Assembly (NCBI GenBank): GCA_023416585.1
Contig: JAEZHM010000091.1
Location: forward strand, 82,516 to 146,515
Length of the DNA: 64,000 nucleotides
Source: Bacillota bacterium
Lineage (GTDB): Bacteria; Bacillota; Clostridia; Christensenellales; Aristaeellaceae
Reading direction: 5' to 3'
In this document: piece by piece, positions 25,996 through 34,219 of the stretch
Layout of the letters: the number at the start of each line of letters is the position of its first letter
How positions within the stretch are numbered: position 1 is the first letter of the stretch
Notes under the pieces: generated by a model
Seen by the model: only the letters and a program-made list of their open reading frames with translations
Told to the model about the DNA's origin: nothing
The model's database searches: none
Program-made: the position numbers and the translations under genes

Positions 25996-27007
25996 GGGTG
26001 GCATCCAGCCGTTTCGGCTTTTTCGGCGCCGTATCCCGTGCAAGCTGTCGGAACATTTGGAAGCATCCAAGCAGAGCAAAGAATACACCCAAGCCGAAAT
26101 TGGACAGTATCTCCTGCATGGCATATGCATCTGCCCATACGTCCTCCGTCCAGTATAGAAAAATGGCATCAGTTTTCGAATATGCCATTTCTTCGTACTG
26201 GGTTAATCCGGCCTTCGTCTCATCGTAATACTGCGATAATTGATAGCTCGTGCCAGCTATCTGACCCAAAGCCACAGAAAGCAGAATAAAGAGGAGCACT
26301 ACGGCAATTTTCACACGGCCCTTAAGGCCATGCAGGAGATCATAACCCTTGCCCACAGTCCAACCAATCAAGATGCCGACGATGCTGGCCATATAACCCA
26401 TGGCAAAAACAATTGCCCATGGAATAGCTCCAACAATGGCGGCTATGGCCGCGCCCAGAATGCCAAATGGCAGACTGCCCTTTGGCATATCGGTATGCCA
26501 TGCCTCCTTAATTGCTGTTTCATCGGCACAATGATCGTGCATGGGGAATACATCCTCCCTGATCAGAACGGGAATCTCATCATGATCCATGGCCTTTGCG
26601 CAGTGGCTGCATACCTTGTCAGTGGATATGCCTAGCACCGCAAGCCTCTTTGTAGCCGTATCCAAAAATTCACTAAGATTTTTCATGGCTTTAAGGTTTC
26701 CTTTAAACTCGACGCCGGCTGATTGACCTTCGTTAATTGTGCGGACGCGGACAAGCTTGAACTCCTTTAGTGTATCCGAAAGAGCGAGCGCAGCCTCTGT
26801 CCTAACGGAGTTTATGCGGTGCTGCTGTTCCTCTTTTACTGTTGGATCTTCCGAAGCCGGCTGTGCGGGCAGATAGACATGCAGGCGGACCGCATCGAAA
26901 ATATACCGCAATGTGATGTAATACCCGTTAAGCCAGCCGAAGATGGACCTGCCCTTAAAAGTAAGACCCTTCTCTTTTGCAATTTCTCTTAACGATATTC
27001 CAGCCAC
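25991..27007 (-). CDS. unknown membrane protein with Cys/His pairs
   Basis: 338 residues from a GTG with GGGAGGATA upstream. The N-terminal ~150 residues are soluble and contain KVCSHCAKAMDHDE, and VFPMHDHCADE follows about 25 residues later: a C-x2-C / H-x-H-C arrangement that could bind one zinc ion. At least two long hydrophobic segments follow (about 180-220 and 235-255), and another near residue 305 (LGVFFALLGCF). I do not recognise the family. It is a single gene facing dacF, with no operon partner. Confidence 0.7.
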   Translation of the reverse strand: MAGISLREIAKEKGLTFKGRSIFGWLNGYYITLRYIFDAVRLHVYLPAQPASEDPTVKEEQQHRINSVRTEAALALSDTLKEFKLVRVRTINEGQSAGVEFKGNLKAMKNLSEFLDTATKRLAVLGISTDKVCSHCAKAMDHDEIPVLIREDVFPMHDHCADETAIKEAWHTDMPKGSLPFGILGAAIAAIVGAIPWAIVFAMGYMASIVGILIGWTVGKGYDLLHGLKGRVKIAVVLLFILLSVALGQIAGTSYQLSQYYDETKAGLTQYEEMAYSKTDAIFLYWTEDVWADAYAMQEILSNFGLGVFFALLGCFQMFRQLARDTAPKKPKRLDATL

Positions 27008-27071
27008 ACAATTATCCTCCCTTTTGTGCTATCTTCGTTCATCATATCATTATTTATTTAAAAACGAAAGA

Positions 27072-27111
27072 AAATAAAAAGCAGGCTCTTTCCAAGATCG
27101 GAAAGAGCCTG
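27072..27111 (-). terminator. terminator of the GGGtGRT gene
   Basis: CAGGCTCTTTCC (27082-27093) and GGAAAGAGCCTG (27100-27111) form a perfect 12-base-pair stem. Read on the minus strand it is followed by CTTTTTATTTT. Confidence 0.88.
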
Positions 27112-27127
27112 TTTGAACGAAGGAAAA

Positions 27128-28126
27128 TTATTTACTGTGCTCCTCGACGGCTACGGCTACGGCCACTGTAGCACCTACCATAGGGTTGTTACCCATGCCG
27201 ATGAGGCCCATCATTTCCACGTGGGCGGGCACTGAGGAAGAACCGGCAAATTGGGCATCGGAGTGCATGCGGCCCATGGTGTCGGTCATGCCGTAGCTGG
27301 CAGGGCCGGCGGCCATGTTGTCGGGATGCAAAGTACGGCCGGTGCCACCGCCGGAAGCCACGGAGAAATAATTCTTTTTATTTTCAATGGCCCACTTTTT
27401 ATACGTGCCGGCCACTGGGTGCTGGAATCTGGTGGGGTTGGTGGAGTTGCCGGTGATGGAAACATCCACGCCTTCTTTGATCATGATGGCGACGCCTTCG
27501 CTTACGTCATCCGCGCCGTATACGCGTACCTTGGCCTTTTCACCGCTGGAGAAGGCGGTTTCCTTTTCCACTTTCAGTTCGCTCGTGTAATAGTCATATT
27601 GGGTCTTCACATAGGTGAATCCGTTGACACGGCTGATGACATAAGCGGCGTCCTTGCCAAGACCATTCAGGATGACCCGGAGTGGCTCCTTGCGCACCTT
27701 ATTGGCGGTGCGGGCAATGCCGATGGCGCCTTCGGCGGCGGCAAAGCTCTCATGCCCGGCCAGGAAGCAGAAGCACTTGGTTTCTTCCCTAAGAAGCATA
27801 GCGGCCAGGTTACCGTGGCCCAAGCCTACGGCACGCTGGTCGGCCACGGAGCCGGGGATGCAGAAAGCCTGCAGGCCAAGCCCGATGGCTTCCGCGGCGG
27901 CAGAAGCGTTCTTGAGGCCCTTCTTCACCGCAATGCCGGCGCCCAGGATGTAGGCCCACACGGCGTTTTCAAAGGCGATGGGCTGGATGCCCCGGACGAT
28001 GGTGCTCACGTCGATGCCCTTTTTCATGAGCATGTCGTTTACTTCATCCAGGGAGGAAAAACCGTATTCATTAAGAACCTTTTCAATTTTTGCGATTCGT
28101 CTTTCATATCCTTCAAATGTTGCCAT
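27128..28126 (-). CDS. GGGtGRT family protein
   Basis: A 332-residue protein that contains the family signature GGGTGRT (in VASGGGTGRTLHPDNM) and many Gly/Ala-rich stretches. From memory of genome annotations, this family is found in anaerobes beside an IscU/NifU-like scaffold protein, and that is the arrangement here: the scaffold gene ends 27 bases upstream. A role linked to iron-sulfur metabolism is inferred from this pairing alone. AGGTGAG precedes the ATG. The longer ORF antisense to it is a shadow. Confidence 0.85.
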   Translation of the reverse strand: MATFEGYERRIAKIEKVLNEYGFSSLDEVNDMLMKKGIDVSTIVRGIQPIAFENAVWAYILGAGIAVKKGLKNASAAAEAIGLGLQAFCIPGSVADQRAVGLGHGNLAAMLLREETKCFCFLAGHESFAAAEGAIGIARTANKVRKEPLRVILNGLGKDAAYVISRVNGFTYVKTQYDYYTSELKVEKETAFSSGEKAKVRVYGADDVSEGVAIMIKEGVDVSITGNSTNPTRFQHPVAGTYKKWAIENKKNYFSVASGGGTGRTLHPDNMAAGPASYGMTDTMGRMHSDAQFAGSSSVPAHVEMMGLIGMGNNPMVGATVAVAVAVEEHSK

Positions 28127-28153
28127 TGCTTTCTCACCTCATCCTTGCTAAGT

Positions 28154-28846
28154 CTACTTATGGCGGGGATCGATGTATTCCTTGGCCTCGGCGAAGCGGC
28201 CATAGGTGCCTACGTTCTTTTCGTAGGCTTCCTTGGGATCGACGCCCTTCTTGATGGCCTCCAGCATCTTGCCCAGGTGCACAAACTGGTAGCCGATAAC
28301 TTCTTTGTTTTCATCCAGACCAAGCTTTAACACATAGCCCTCTGCCATTTCCAGATAGCGGACGCCCTTTTCCAACGTGCCGTACATGGTGCCAATCTGG
28401 CTGCGAAGCCCCTTGCCCAGGTCTTCCAGGCCGGCGCCGATTGGAAGGCCATCCTCAGAGAAAGCGGATTGGGTACGGCCATAGGCGATTTGAAGGAATA
28501 GTTCCCGCATGGCGGTGTTGATGGCATCGCACACCAGGTCGGTATTAAGTGCTTCCAGCACGGTTTTACCGGGCAGGAATTCCGCGGCCATTGCGGCGGA
28601 ATGGGTCATACCGGAGCAGCCGATGGTTTCTACCAGCGCTTCCTGAATGACGCCGTCCTTCACATTCAATGTCAGCTTGCAGGCACCCTGCTGGGGTGCA
28701 CACCAGCCCACGCCGTGGGTCAGGCCTGAAATATCCTTGATCTCCCTGGCTTGTACCCATTTACCCTCTTCAGGGATGGGAGCGGGGCCATGGTTCGGGC
28801 CCTTTTTGACGCATACCATTTCTTCAACTTCTCTGGAGTATTGCAT
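28154..28846 (-). CDS. IscU/NifU-like iron-sulfur cluster assembly scaffold protein
   Basis: 230 residues. The N-terminal ~120 residues have an IscU-type pattern with Cys in GWCAPQQGACKLTLN, GCSGMTHSAAM and DLVCDAIN. A C-terminal extension of about 100 residues is not found in classical IscU. Such scaffolds build clusters before transfer to target proteins. It is the first gene of a two-gene unit with the GGGtGRT protein. A GGAGGAAACGATTCG region precedes the ATG. Confidence 0.8.
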   Translation of the reverse strand: MQYSREVEEMVCVKKGPNHGPAPIPEEGKWVQAREIKDISGLTHGVGWCAPQQGACKLTLNVKDGVIQEALVETIGCSGMTHSAAMAAEFLPGKTVLEALNTDLVCDAINTAMRELFLQIAYGRTQSAFSEDGLPIGAGLEDLGKGLRSQIGTMYGTLEKGVRYLEMAEGYVLKLGLDENKEVIGYQFVHLGKMLEAIKKGVDPKEAYEKNVGTYGRFAEAKEYIDPRHK

Positions 28847-28898
28847 CGAATCGTTTCCTCCTTACCGGAAAATGTTCTGGCAAAAACACACACTGCCT

Positions 28899-28907
28899 AG
28901 TATAGCA
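28899..28907 (-). promoter_or_regulatory. extended -10 promoter of the scaffold-GGGtGRT unit
   Basis: On the minus strand the sequence reads TGCTATACT, a TGn-extended -10, about 53 bases before the ATG. No good -35 is seen, as is usual for extended -10 promoters. Confidence 0.5.
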
Positions 28908-29001
28908 TACTTTCCATGGAGGGAAAAGGCTTTTGACCTGTACCATGCAGATTTTTTAACATACTGCGATAAAGACCAGTCTTTTTTGATGCGTAAAATT
29001 A

Positions 29002-29010
29002 TGCTATACT
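29002..29010 (+). promoter_or_regulatory. extended -10 promoter of the XRE-family regulator
   Basis: TGCTATACT ends at 29010, again a TGn-extended -10, with a T-rich stretch where a -35 would be. It lies about 108 bases before the start at 29119. The same nine bases occur in the divergent promoter about 100 bases away. Confidence 0.5.
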
Positions 29011-29118
29011 GGCATGGTCCGGCTATGTTATGAGAGCAGGTACCATCGCCAGGTCTAGGCCGGTCCGTTGATTTGAAGTGGCAGTGAAAAAATATACGCG
29101 ATACGGGAGGAACAATCT

Positions 29119-29844
29119 ATGAGCCGGTTAGGCGATCTGATCAAAACCGAACGGCTGCGCCAGGGGCTTACCTATAAGCAGGTGGCCAAAAAATGCGGCG
29201 TGGCGGAAAGTTTTTTGGTGGATGTGGAAGCGGGAACGCGCATTATTGCCGACGACCAGGCACGGCGTATTTTGAAAAGCATTGGGCTTAAGCAGCAGAC
29301 GGAAGCGGATTTCACCCTGGATGATATCGCCGCTACGGTGGACCTTCAAACTGTGCAGCCCGCCATAACGAAGGTTGTGCAGGAAAACAAGGCTAAGAAG
29401 GCGGAAGTGCCTATAGCCAGCACAGAGGACGGAATTGCAGGTTCTGTTTGGCTGGATGCCCTCACCAGTGTTTTAAAGCGCGTTCCGGTGTATAACGCGG
29501 TTATGAAGGAAATCGACCATAAGCTGCTGCCGGTACTTAACGGGCATATCGAAAACGCCGCTCCCGACAAAGTATATTATTACCTGGTGCCTGATGACGC
29601 ACTGCGGGGTTTCCGTGTCTGCCAAGGTGATTTGGCTCTGGTCGTACCCGCCGCAAGCCCCATCGATGGAGCCATTATGCTGGTGGAGGTCAAAGGGCGC
29701 CGGATGCTGAAAAAAGTCAAAAGGCTGGAAGGGTTTCAGCTTCTCTTACAGAGCTATGATCGGGAATACAGTGCCGAAACAATTGCAATCAACGAAGTGA
29801 CGTGCCTGGGCCGCTGTGTACGGGTTGAAATCAGCCTGAGCTGA
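29119..29844 (+). CDS. XRE-family HTH protein with S24/LexA-like C-terminal domain
   Basis: 241 residues. The helix-turn-helix is at about 5-55 (IKTERLRQGLTYKQVAKKCG, then SFLVDVEAGTRI). A linker is followed by a domain resembling the S24 peptidase fold (DDALRGFRVCQGDLALVVP, then IMLVEVKGRRMLKKVKR) at about 165-241. In LexA/CI proteins the first strand reads GDSM with the catalytic Ser; here it is DDAL, so self-cleavage is unlikely, although a Lys is present in the second strand. The targets are unknown. GGGAGG precedes the ATG. Confidence 0.75.
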   Translation: MSRLGDLIKTERLRQGLTYKQVAKKCGVAESFLVDVEAGTRIIADDQARRILKSIGLKQQTEADFTLDDIAATVDLQTVQPAITKVVQENKAKKAEVPIASTEDGIAGSVWLDALTSVLKRVPVYNAVMKEIDHKLLPVLNGHIENAAPDKVYYYLVPDDALRGFRVCQGDLALVVPAASPIDGAIMLVEVKGRRMLKKVKRLEGFQLLLQSYDREYSAETIAINEVTCLGRCVRVEISLS

Positions 29845-29933
29845 ATTTCATAAGTCCATCTTATATTCGGTGCCTGTTTGACCCTTAACGGGCAAATTGG
29901 CGCCGTTTGCTATATCGGGATAATCCGCTTTCC

Positions 29934-31019
29934 TTATGAAGCCGATCGCTTTTTTGCATGAATCTCAGCCGTTATCCATACCACCAAAGGAATGATTACC
30001 TGGAATGGGAGCGCATACACCTGATAGTATTTCAGGAATCCAAACATTTCCATAGTGCTTTTATATACAATAGCGCATAACGCGACCACCAGCATACTGG
30101 TAGGTATTAACATCTTTTTATAGTCCTCTATTGCAAAGAGTTTGGCTACCCCCTTAGTGGCTGCCATCAAGCATAAAGTCATTTTTGAAATGCCGGCCAG
30201 TAAGAAATTCATAGTGATGGAGCCTTCGATTCTGGATATGAAATTGCCGATATGTAAGATTCTGGCCGCTGTGTAGGAAGGGAAATAGGAAGCATTGATC
30301 ATGGCCGGCCCCAGTATTGTAATGTTGCGGATAATGACCAGCAGCAAAATACCCGCGCCGGCCAGCGATGCAAATGTGTACAATTTGTATGGGCTGACCT
30401 GTTTGCTTACCGCACTGGCGATGCATAAGAACAGCACCGTTTCCGCAAAAGGAAATGTAGCGATTTGAAATGCACCCGTTACCACTTTTTGCAATCCGTT
30501 TTCCAAAACCGGTGTCAGATTTTCATAATGGATATCCATCAAGGCCATGAAGATGGTAAAAAAGACAGTCAGCGTTACGATAATAAACATAACTAGAGAC
30601 CATTTGCCTAAAATATTTGCTCCACTTTTTGCCAAATAAAATGTGACAACTATTATCGAAAGCATCATAGGCAACTGCGGCGTTTCCGGCATAGCTACAA
30701 TTTGTAGAAATTCTGTAAAGTTGCGCAGTACAATGGAGCACAGGTGAATTGCGTACCATGTGATGAGTACGATGAATATTCTCCCAAATATCTTTCCAAA
30801 CAGTATTACAAATACGTCGTATAGATCCGTTTCCGGGAATAAGCGCATGATCCTTGCATACACGAGCAATAAGGGTAGTACCATTGCCAAGGCAAATATC
30901 AGGGAAAGCCATGAATCCTGTTGCGCTGCACTGGTCACACCTAAGACAACGCTGCTGCCAAAGAGAAACAGGACAAGGGAAAATACTGATTGGCTGAGTG
31001 TAATGGTATCCTTTTGCAT
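29934..31019 (-). CDS. spore germination receptor B subunit (GerAB/GerKB family permease)
   Basis: A 361-residue integral membrane protein with about ten hydrophobic segments along its length and the amino-acid/polyamine transporter-like fold of GerAB proteins (starts MQKDTITLSQSVFSLVLFLF). In germinant receptors the B subunit binds the germinant in the spore inner membrane. It is the last gene of the A-C-small-B operon. AAAGGGAAG precedes the ATG. Confidence 0.92.
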   Translation of the reverse strand: MQKDTITLSQSVFSLVLFLFGSSVVLGVTSAAQQDSWLSLIFALAMVLPLLLVYARIMRLFPETDLYDVFVILFGKIFGRIFIVLITWYAIHLCSIVLRNFTEFLQIVAMPETPQLPMMLSIIVVTFYLAKSGANILGKWSLVMFIIVTLTVFFTIFMALMDIHYENLTPVLENGLQKVVTGAFQIATFPFAETVLFLCIASAVSKQVSPYKLYTFASLAGAGILLLVIIRNITILGPAMINASYFPSYTAARILHIGNFISRIEGSITMNFLLAGISKMTLCLMAATKGVAKLFAIEDYKKMLIPTSMLVVALCAIVYKSTMEMFGFLKYYQVYALPFQVIIPLVVWITAEIHAKKRSAS

Positions 31020-31035
31020 GGTTCTTCCCTTTCAT

Positions 31036-31257
31036 TCATTTGCCAAGACCGGGAAACAAAGCGTCGATCAGTTTGATGATCGGGATTACGGGAGAAGGGA
31101 TCGGGACATTGAAAGTGTAAAGAACAAGTATGCAGAAGCTGGTAAGCAATAGCAAGCAATAAACGATACGGATCTTTACATTTGAATTTTTCCATATGGG
31201 GCGAAGGTCTAAAGCGAGGATGGCTAAGAAGAACACAACGACAATTCCTGTGATCAT
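31036..31257 (-). CDS. small two-TM protein of the germinant receptor operon
   Basis: 73 residues with two hydrophobic helices (about 2-18 and 31-51) and a Pro-rich end, VPIPSPVIPII, then LFPGLGK. The start overlaps the stop of the C-subunit gene by 4 bases (ATGA), so it is a real, coupled gene. Small two-TM 'D' proteins are known in some gerA-type operons, where they modulate germination. Relationship to those is inferred from size, topology and position only. Confidence 0.75.
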   Translation of the reverse strand: MITGIVVVFFLAILALDLRPIWKNSNVKIRIVYCLLLLTSFCILVLYTFNVPIPSPVIPIIKLIDALFPGLGK

Positions 31258-32411
31258 TTTGAACCCTCCTGCGTGGTGTCCTTCAAATAGAAGGAATTGA
31301 CAATATTGATTTTTGAATGCACCACTACCTCAAGGGCAGGAAACATATCGTTCCAATATTTGGATATGGAAGACCATAACTTGCCGTCCCGTTGGTGGAT
31401 CATGTTTCCAAAGCCGAAGATGTCGGAACGGTATTCCGTCTGAACACGTTTGATCACATTGCTAATACCCTGCTCCATCTTGGCGCCGGCTGCCGCTTCC
31501 AGGGATGCGATCTTTTCCTTGTCCAAAGCGTTTAGTTCTTCGGCTGACTCGCCCAAATAGACCCTTGTTTCCGTGTTCACGTTAAAAATCAATTTCTGGT
31601 CCTTGACAGAAAAGGACAGCTTTGTTTTATTTTCGGAAATCTCAAGGGAAGTATCATCCTGCCCTGCGCCTGTAGTGGAAAGGGTCAGGATGCCTCCTTT
31701 CACCTCGTTCAAAACAAACAACAGGTATTTGGATTCCTCCGGCGACAGGTACCCCAGCAAGTTTTCCTCTTTAAAAACAGCTGTGCCATTGGCTTCAGCC
31801 GAAGGCGTCGCATTATTATTGATGATGTGGAAGGCCGGCAGCGCCAAGGAGACCCCATCGGTATGAAGCATATTATATATTTCATAGAGCATATGGCTTG
31901 GTATGGATGAAGTTGCTGTCTGGTCATCCATGAGGATGGTTCCAATTTCAAAGGAGATGATGCTGTTGTCGACCCCTTTAGTGTTCAGTATCTCAGCTGC
32001 CGTTTTTGCCTGGGACACAAGAATATATGCCGTTTCTCGAAGCTCCGCATCCCTTAAGAACCAGTCGATAAGATGCATGATATGCCCGCTTTTTGCGAGT
32101 TCCTCACTAATCACAACGATCTGTATATTCCCGAAGTAAAGTCTTTTTTGAAGCCGCTTTTTTGCGTTTCTTGCCGCGTCGAATATCGTTTTCCCGGTAG
32201 ATTCGATTATTTTCGGCTTTAGGCCGGATTTTACGTCGCCAGACAGGTCAACCGTTTCACAAACCAATCTGTAATCGCCGCTTACGGTATCCATATCCAC
32301 AGCCATGCCTGCAACAATAGCCAAATCGCTCAGGCTTCTGTAATTCCAGCAGCCGCTTAATATCACTAGCAGCATAAGGCACAGGGCGGCCAGTTCGGCT
32401 TTTTTACGCAT
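31254..32411 (-). CDS. spore germination receptor C subunit (GerAC-like lipoprotein)
   Basis: 385 residues with a lipoprotein signal peptide: MRKK, a hydrophobic stretch, and the lipobox LSGC with Cys near residue 21, followed by WNYRSLSDLAIVAGMAVD, the typical GerAC start. GerAC proteins are anchored on the outer face of the spore inner membrane and are needed for receptor function. It overlaps the A-subunit gene by 8 bases. Confidence 0.93.
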   Translation of the reverse strand: MRKKAELAALCLMLLVILSGCWNYRSLSDLAIVAGMAVDMDTVSGDYRLVCETVDLSGDVKSGLKPKIIESTGKTIFDAARNAKKRLQKRLYFGNIQIVVISEELAKSGHIMHLIDWFLRDAELRETAYILVSQAKTAAEILNTKGVDNSIISFEIGTILMDDQTATSSIPSHMLYEIYNMLHTDGVSLALPAFHIINNNATPSAEANGTAVFKEENLLGYLSPEESKYLLFVLNEVKGGILTLSTTGAGQDDTSLEISENKTKLSFSVKDQKLIFNVNTETRVYLGESAEELNALDKEKIASLEAAAGAKMEQGISNVIKRVQTEYRSDIFGFGNMIHQRDGKLWSSISKYWNDMFPALEVVVHSKINIVNSFYLKDTTQEGSK

Positions 32412-33957
32412 TGCCTTCCCCGTCCTTATTTCTCATGCGGACCAAATTCTGTGTAATTCTTCTGGAACGGTAGCGCATTTGCCACCAGGGAGCACGGAAC
32501 GCCTGGTCTTTCATCCCTTGATACTGGAAGTTGCCGCCCAGTGAAATTTGAGGGATGCCCATGGAGGTGAGGTTGAACATGTGGATTAGCATGCAGGAAG
32601 TTGACAGCACAAACCCAAAAAAGCCGAAGATGGAAGATAGCGTCAGCACAAAGAAGCGAAGATAGATCACTGGTGCGTTTAGCCTTGGCACCAGCAGATT
32701 GGTGATGCCGGTAATGCCCACCACAATGATCATGGGCGCTGCCACCAGCTTTGCTTCCACGGCCGCCTGCCCGATGACGAGCGCGCCTACAATGCTCAGC
32801 GCCTGACCTACGTTGGAGGGCATGCGTACGCCCGTTTCCCGCAGGATGTCAAAAACAATCAGCATAATGAACGCTTCAATGGATGCCGGCAGCGGGACAC
32901 TTTGCCTTTCAATGGCAATATTGATGAGCAGGGGAGTAGGCAGCATTTCGCGGTGGTAAGCCACAACCGCAACATATATGCCCGGGACTCCCACTGTTAA
33001 AAAGAAACCCACAATTCGAAGCATCCTGGAAAAGGAGGTATAGAAAAAGCTTAGGTAATAGTCTTCATTGCTTTGAAAATTTTCAATGAAAAGATACGGA
33101 ACGGTGATTACCACAGGGGAGCCGTCCACAAATATGGCGACGCGGCCTTCCAATATTCGTGCCACTACCACATCCGGCCGCTCTGTATATCCCGTCGTGC
33201 GGAATGGAGACCATTTTTCGTCCCGTATAAGCTCTGTAATGTAATTGCCGTCGAGTATGGCATCAATTTCGATCCGGCCAAGCCGGCGGAATACCTCATC
33301 TACAATTTCCTTATTGGCGATGCCATTTATATAACACACAGATACCTTGGTCTGTGTCTGCTTGCCGATGGACAAACATTTTATTTTCAACTCATTTGTG
33401 CGTACTCTTCTGCGAACGAAGGAAAGGTTTTGGATGAGGGATTCGTTAAATCCCTCCCGCGGACCGCTTAGAATTTTTTCACTATCCGGTTCTGCGCTGG
33501 CACGTGTAACAAAGCTCTTTGTATTAAGGATCAGCGCCTTGGCGATGCCCTCTACAAACAGAATCGTGTCGCCATAGCTTACCGACTCAATTATTTTTAA
33601 GAAATCAGCCGTCTGCTCCGCCTGGGCTATTTGAATCACCTGGCTTTGAAGCATATCCAAAAGTGAGGGACCGGGGGCAGCCGCATTGGAAATCATGAGA
33701 GGCCTTATTATATTGTCGTTAATAATGGCGGAATCCACCACGCCATCGCTGAAGGCAATGCCGAAGCGCAGATCTTTGTATTGGCTGTTTTGTATGATTT
33801 TCATCCGCAGTATGTCCACATCTGTAAATAGTGCCTTCAAGATGGCCATGTTTTGATCCAGAGAGAGGGAGAGCTCTTCCTGCTTGTGCTTTTCATTGAT
33901 ATTTTTCACTTTTTGATCCACAATTTTGCTTTTATCCGCAGCTCTTTTGCCAAGCAT
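32404..33957 (-). CDS. spore germination receptor A subunit (GerAA family)
   Basis: About 517 residues. A soluble N-terminal region of about 280 residues is followed by several membrane helices (IVGFFLTVGVPGIYVAVVAY and further segments) and a basic C-terminus, the GerAA plan. GerA-type receptors form a germinant-gated ion channel. The frame is open to an ATG at 33987, but ATG 33957 has GGAGGG at eight bases and gives MLGKRAADKSK; I prefer it. It is the first gene of the operon; a terminator lies about 35 bases before the start. Confidence 0.92.
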   Translation of the reverse strand: MLGKRAADKSKIVDQKVKNINEKHKQEELSLSLDQNMAILKALFTDVDILRMKIIQNSQYKDLRFGIAFSDGVVDSAIINDNIIRPLMISNAAAPGPSLLDMLQSQVIQIAQAEQTADFLKIIESVSYGDTILFVEGIAKALILNTKSFVTRASAEPDSEKILSGPREGFNESLIQNLSFVRRRVRTNELKIKCLSIGKQTQTKVSVCYINGIANKEIVDEVFRRLGRIEIDAILDGNYITELIRDEKWSPFRTTGYTERPDVVVARILEGRVAIFVDGSPVVITVPYLFIENFQSNEDYYLSFFYTSFSRMLRIVGFFLTVGVPGIYVAVVAYHREMLPTPLLINIAIERQSVPLPASIEAFIMLIVFDILRETGVRMPSNVGQALSIVGALVIGQAAVEAKLVAAPMIIVVGITGITNLLVPRLNAPVIYLRFFVLTLSSIFGFFGFVLSTSCMLIHMFNLTSMGIPQISLGGNFQYQGMKDQAFRAPWWQMRYRSRRITQNLVRMRNKDGEGNA

Positions 33958-33991
33958 TCCTTTCACCCTCCGCTTCGATATAAACATGCAC

Positions 33992-34043
33992 GAAAAAAAG
34001 ACGCGTCAGCCGCTTTTGATACTATCTGCGGCTTTTGTGCGTC
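33992..34043 (-). terminator. terminator between the small ORF/housekeeping operon and the ger operon
   Basis: On the minus strand GACGC...AGCCGC pairs with GCGGCT...GCGTC (two-part stem) and is followed by TTTTTTT. It separates the upstream transcript from gerA. Confidence 0.7.
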
Positions 34044-34045
34044 TG

Positions 34046-34174
34046 TCAGTGTTCAACCTTCCTGCGGCTCATGCGAAGCTTCTTGGCCGGTGGTGTGAGC
34101 AATATCCGCTCACGGTTTTTATCCTTTCCATCCTCCTTAAGCTGCTGATCCTTCATATAGCGATTATCTGTCAT
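34046..34174 (-). CDS. small basic/charged ORF, 42 residues, unknown function
   Basis: ATG at 34174 is preceded by AAGGAGGGG at good distance. The peptide starts MTDNRYMKDQQLKEDGKDKN and ends LRMSRRKVEH. It is strongly charged and has no hydrophobic segment. It starts 45 bases after the SLOG gene stop, and a terminator follows at once, so it would be the last gene of the priA-rpe operon. I do not recognise a family. Confidence 0.55.
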   Translation of the reverse strand: MTDNRYMKDQQLKEDGKDKNRERILLTPPAKKLRMSRRKVEH

Positions 34175-34219
34175 TTCCTGCCCCTCCTTCATGGGTATCA
34201 TGGCAGGAAGAAGGGGCTT

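Noticed and set aside
27251..28330. 359-residue plus-strand ORF antisense to the GGGtGRT gene
   Set aside because: The opposite strand encodes the GGGtGRT and IscU-like proteins with good RBSs and a terminator. The plus-strand frame is a shadow of GC-rich codons.
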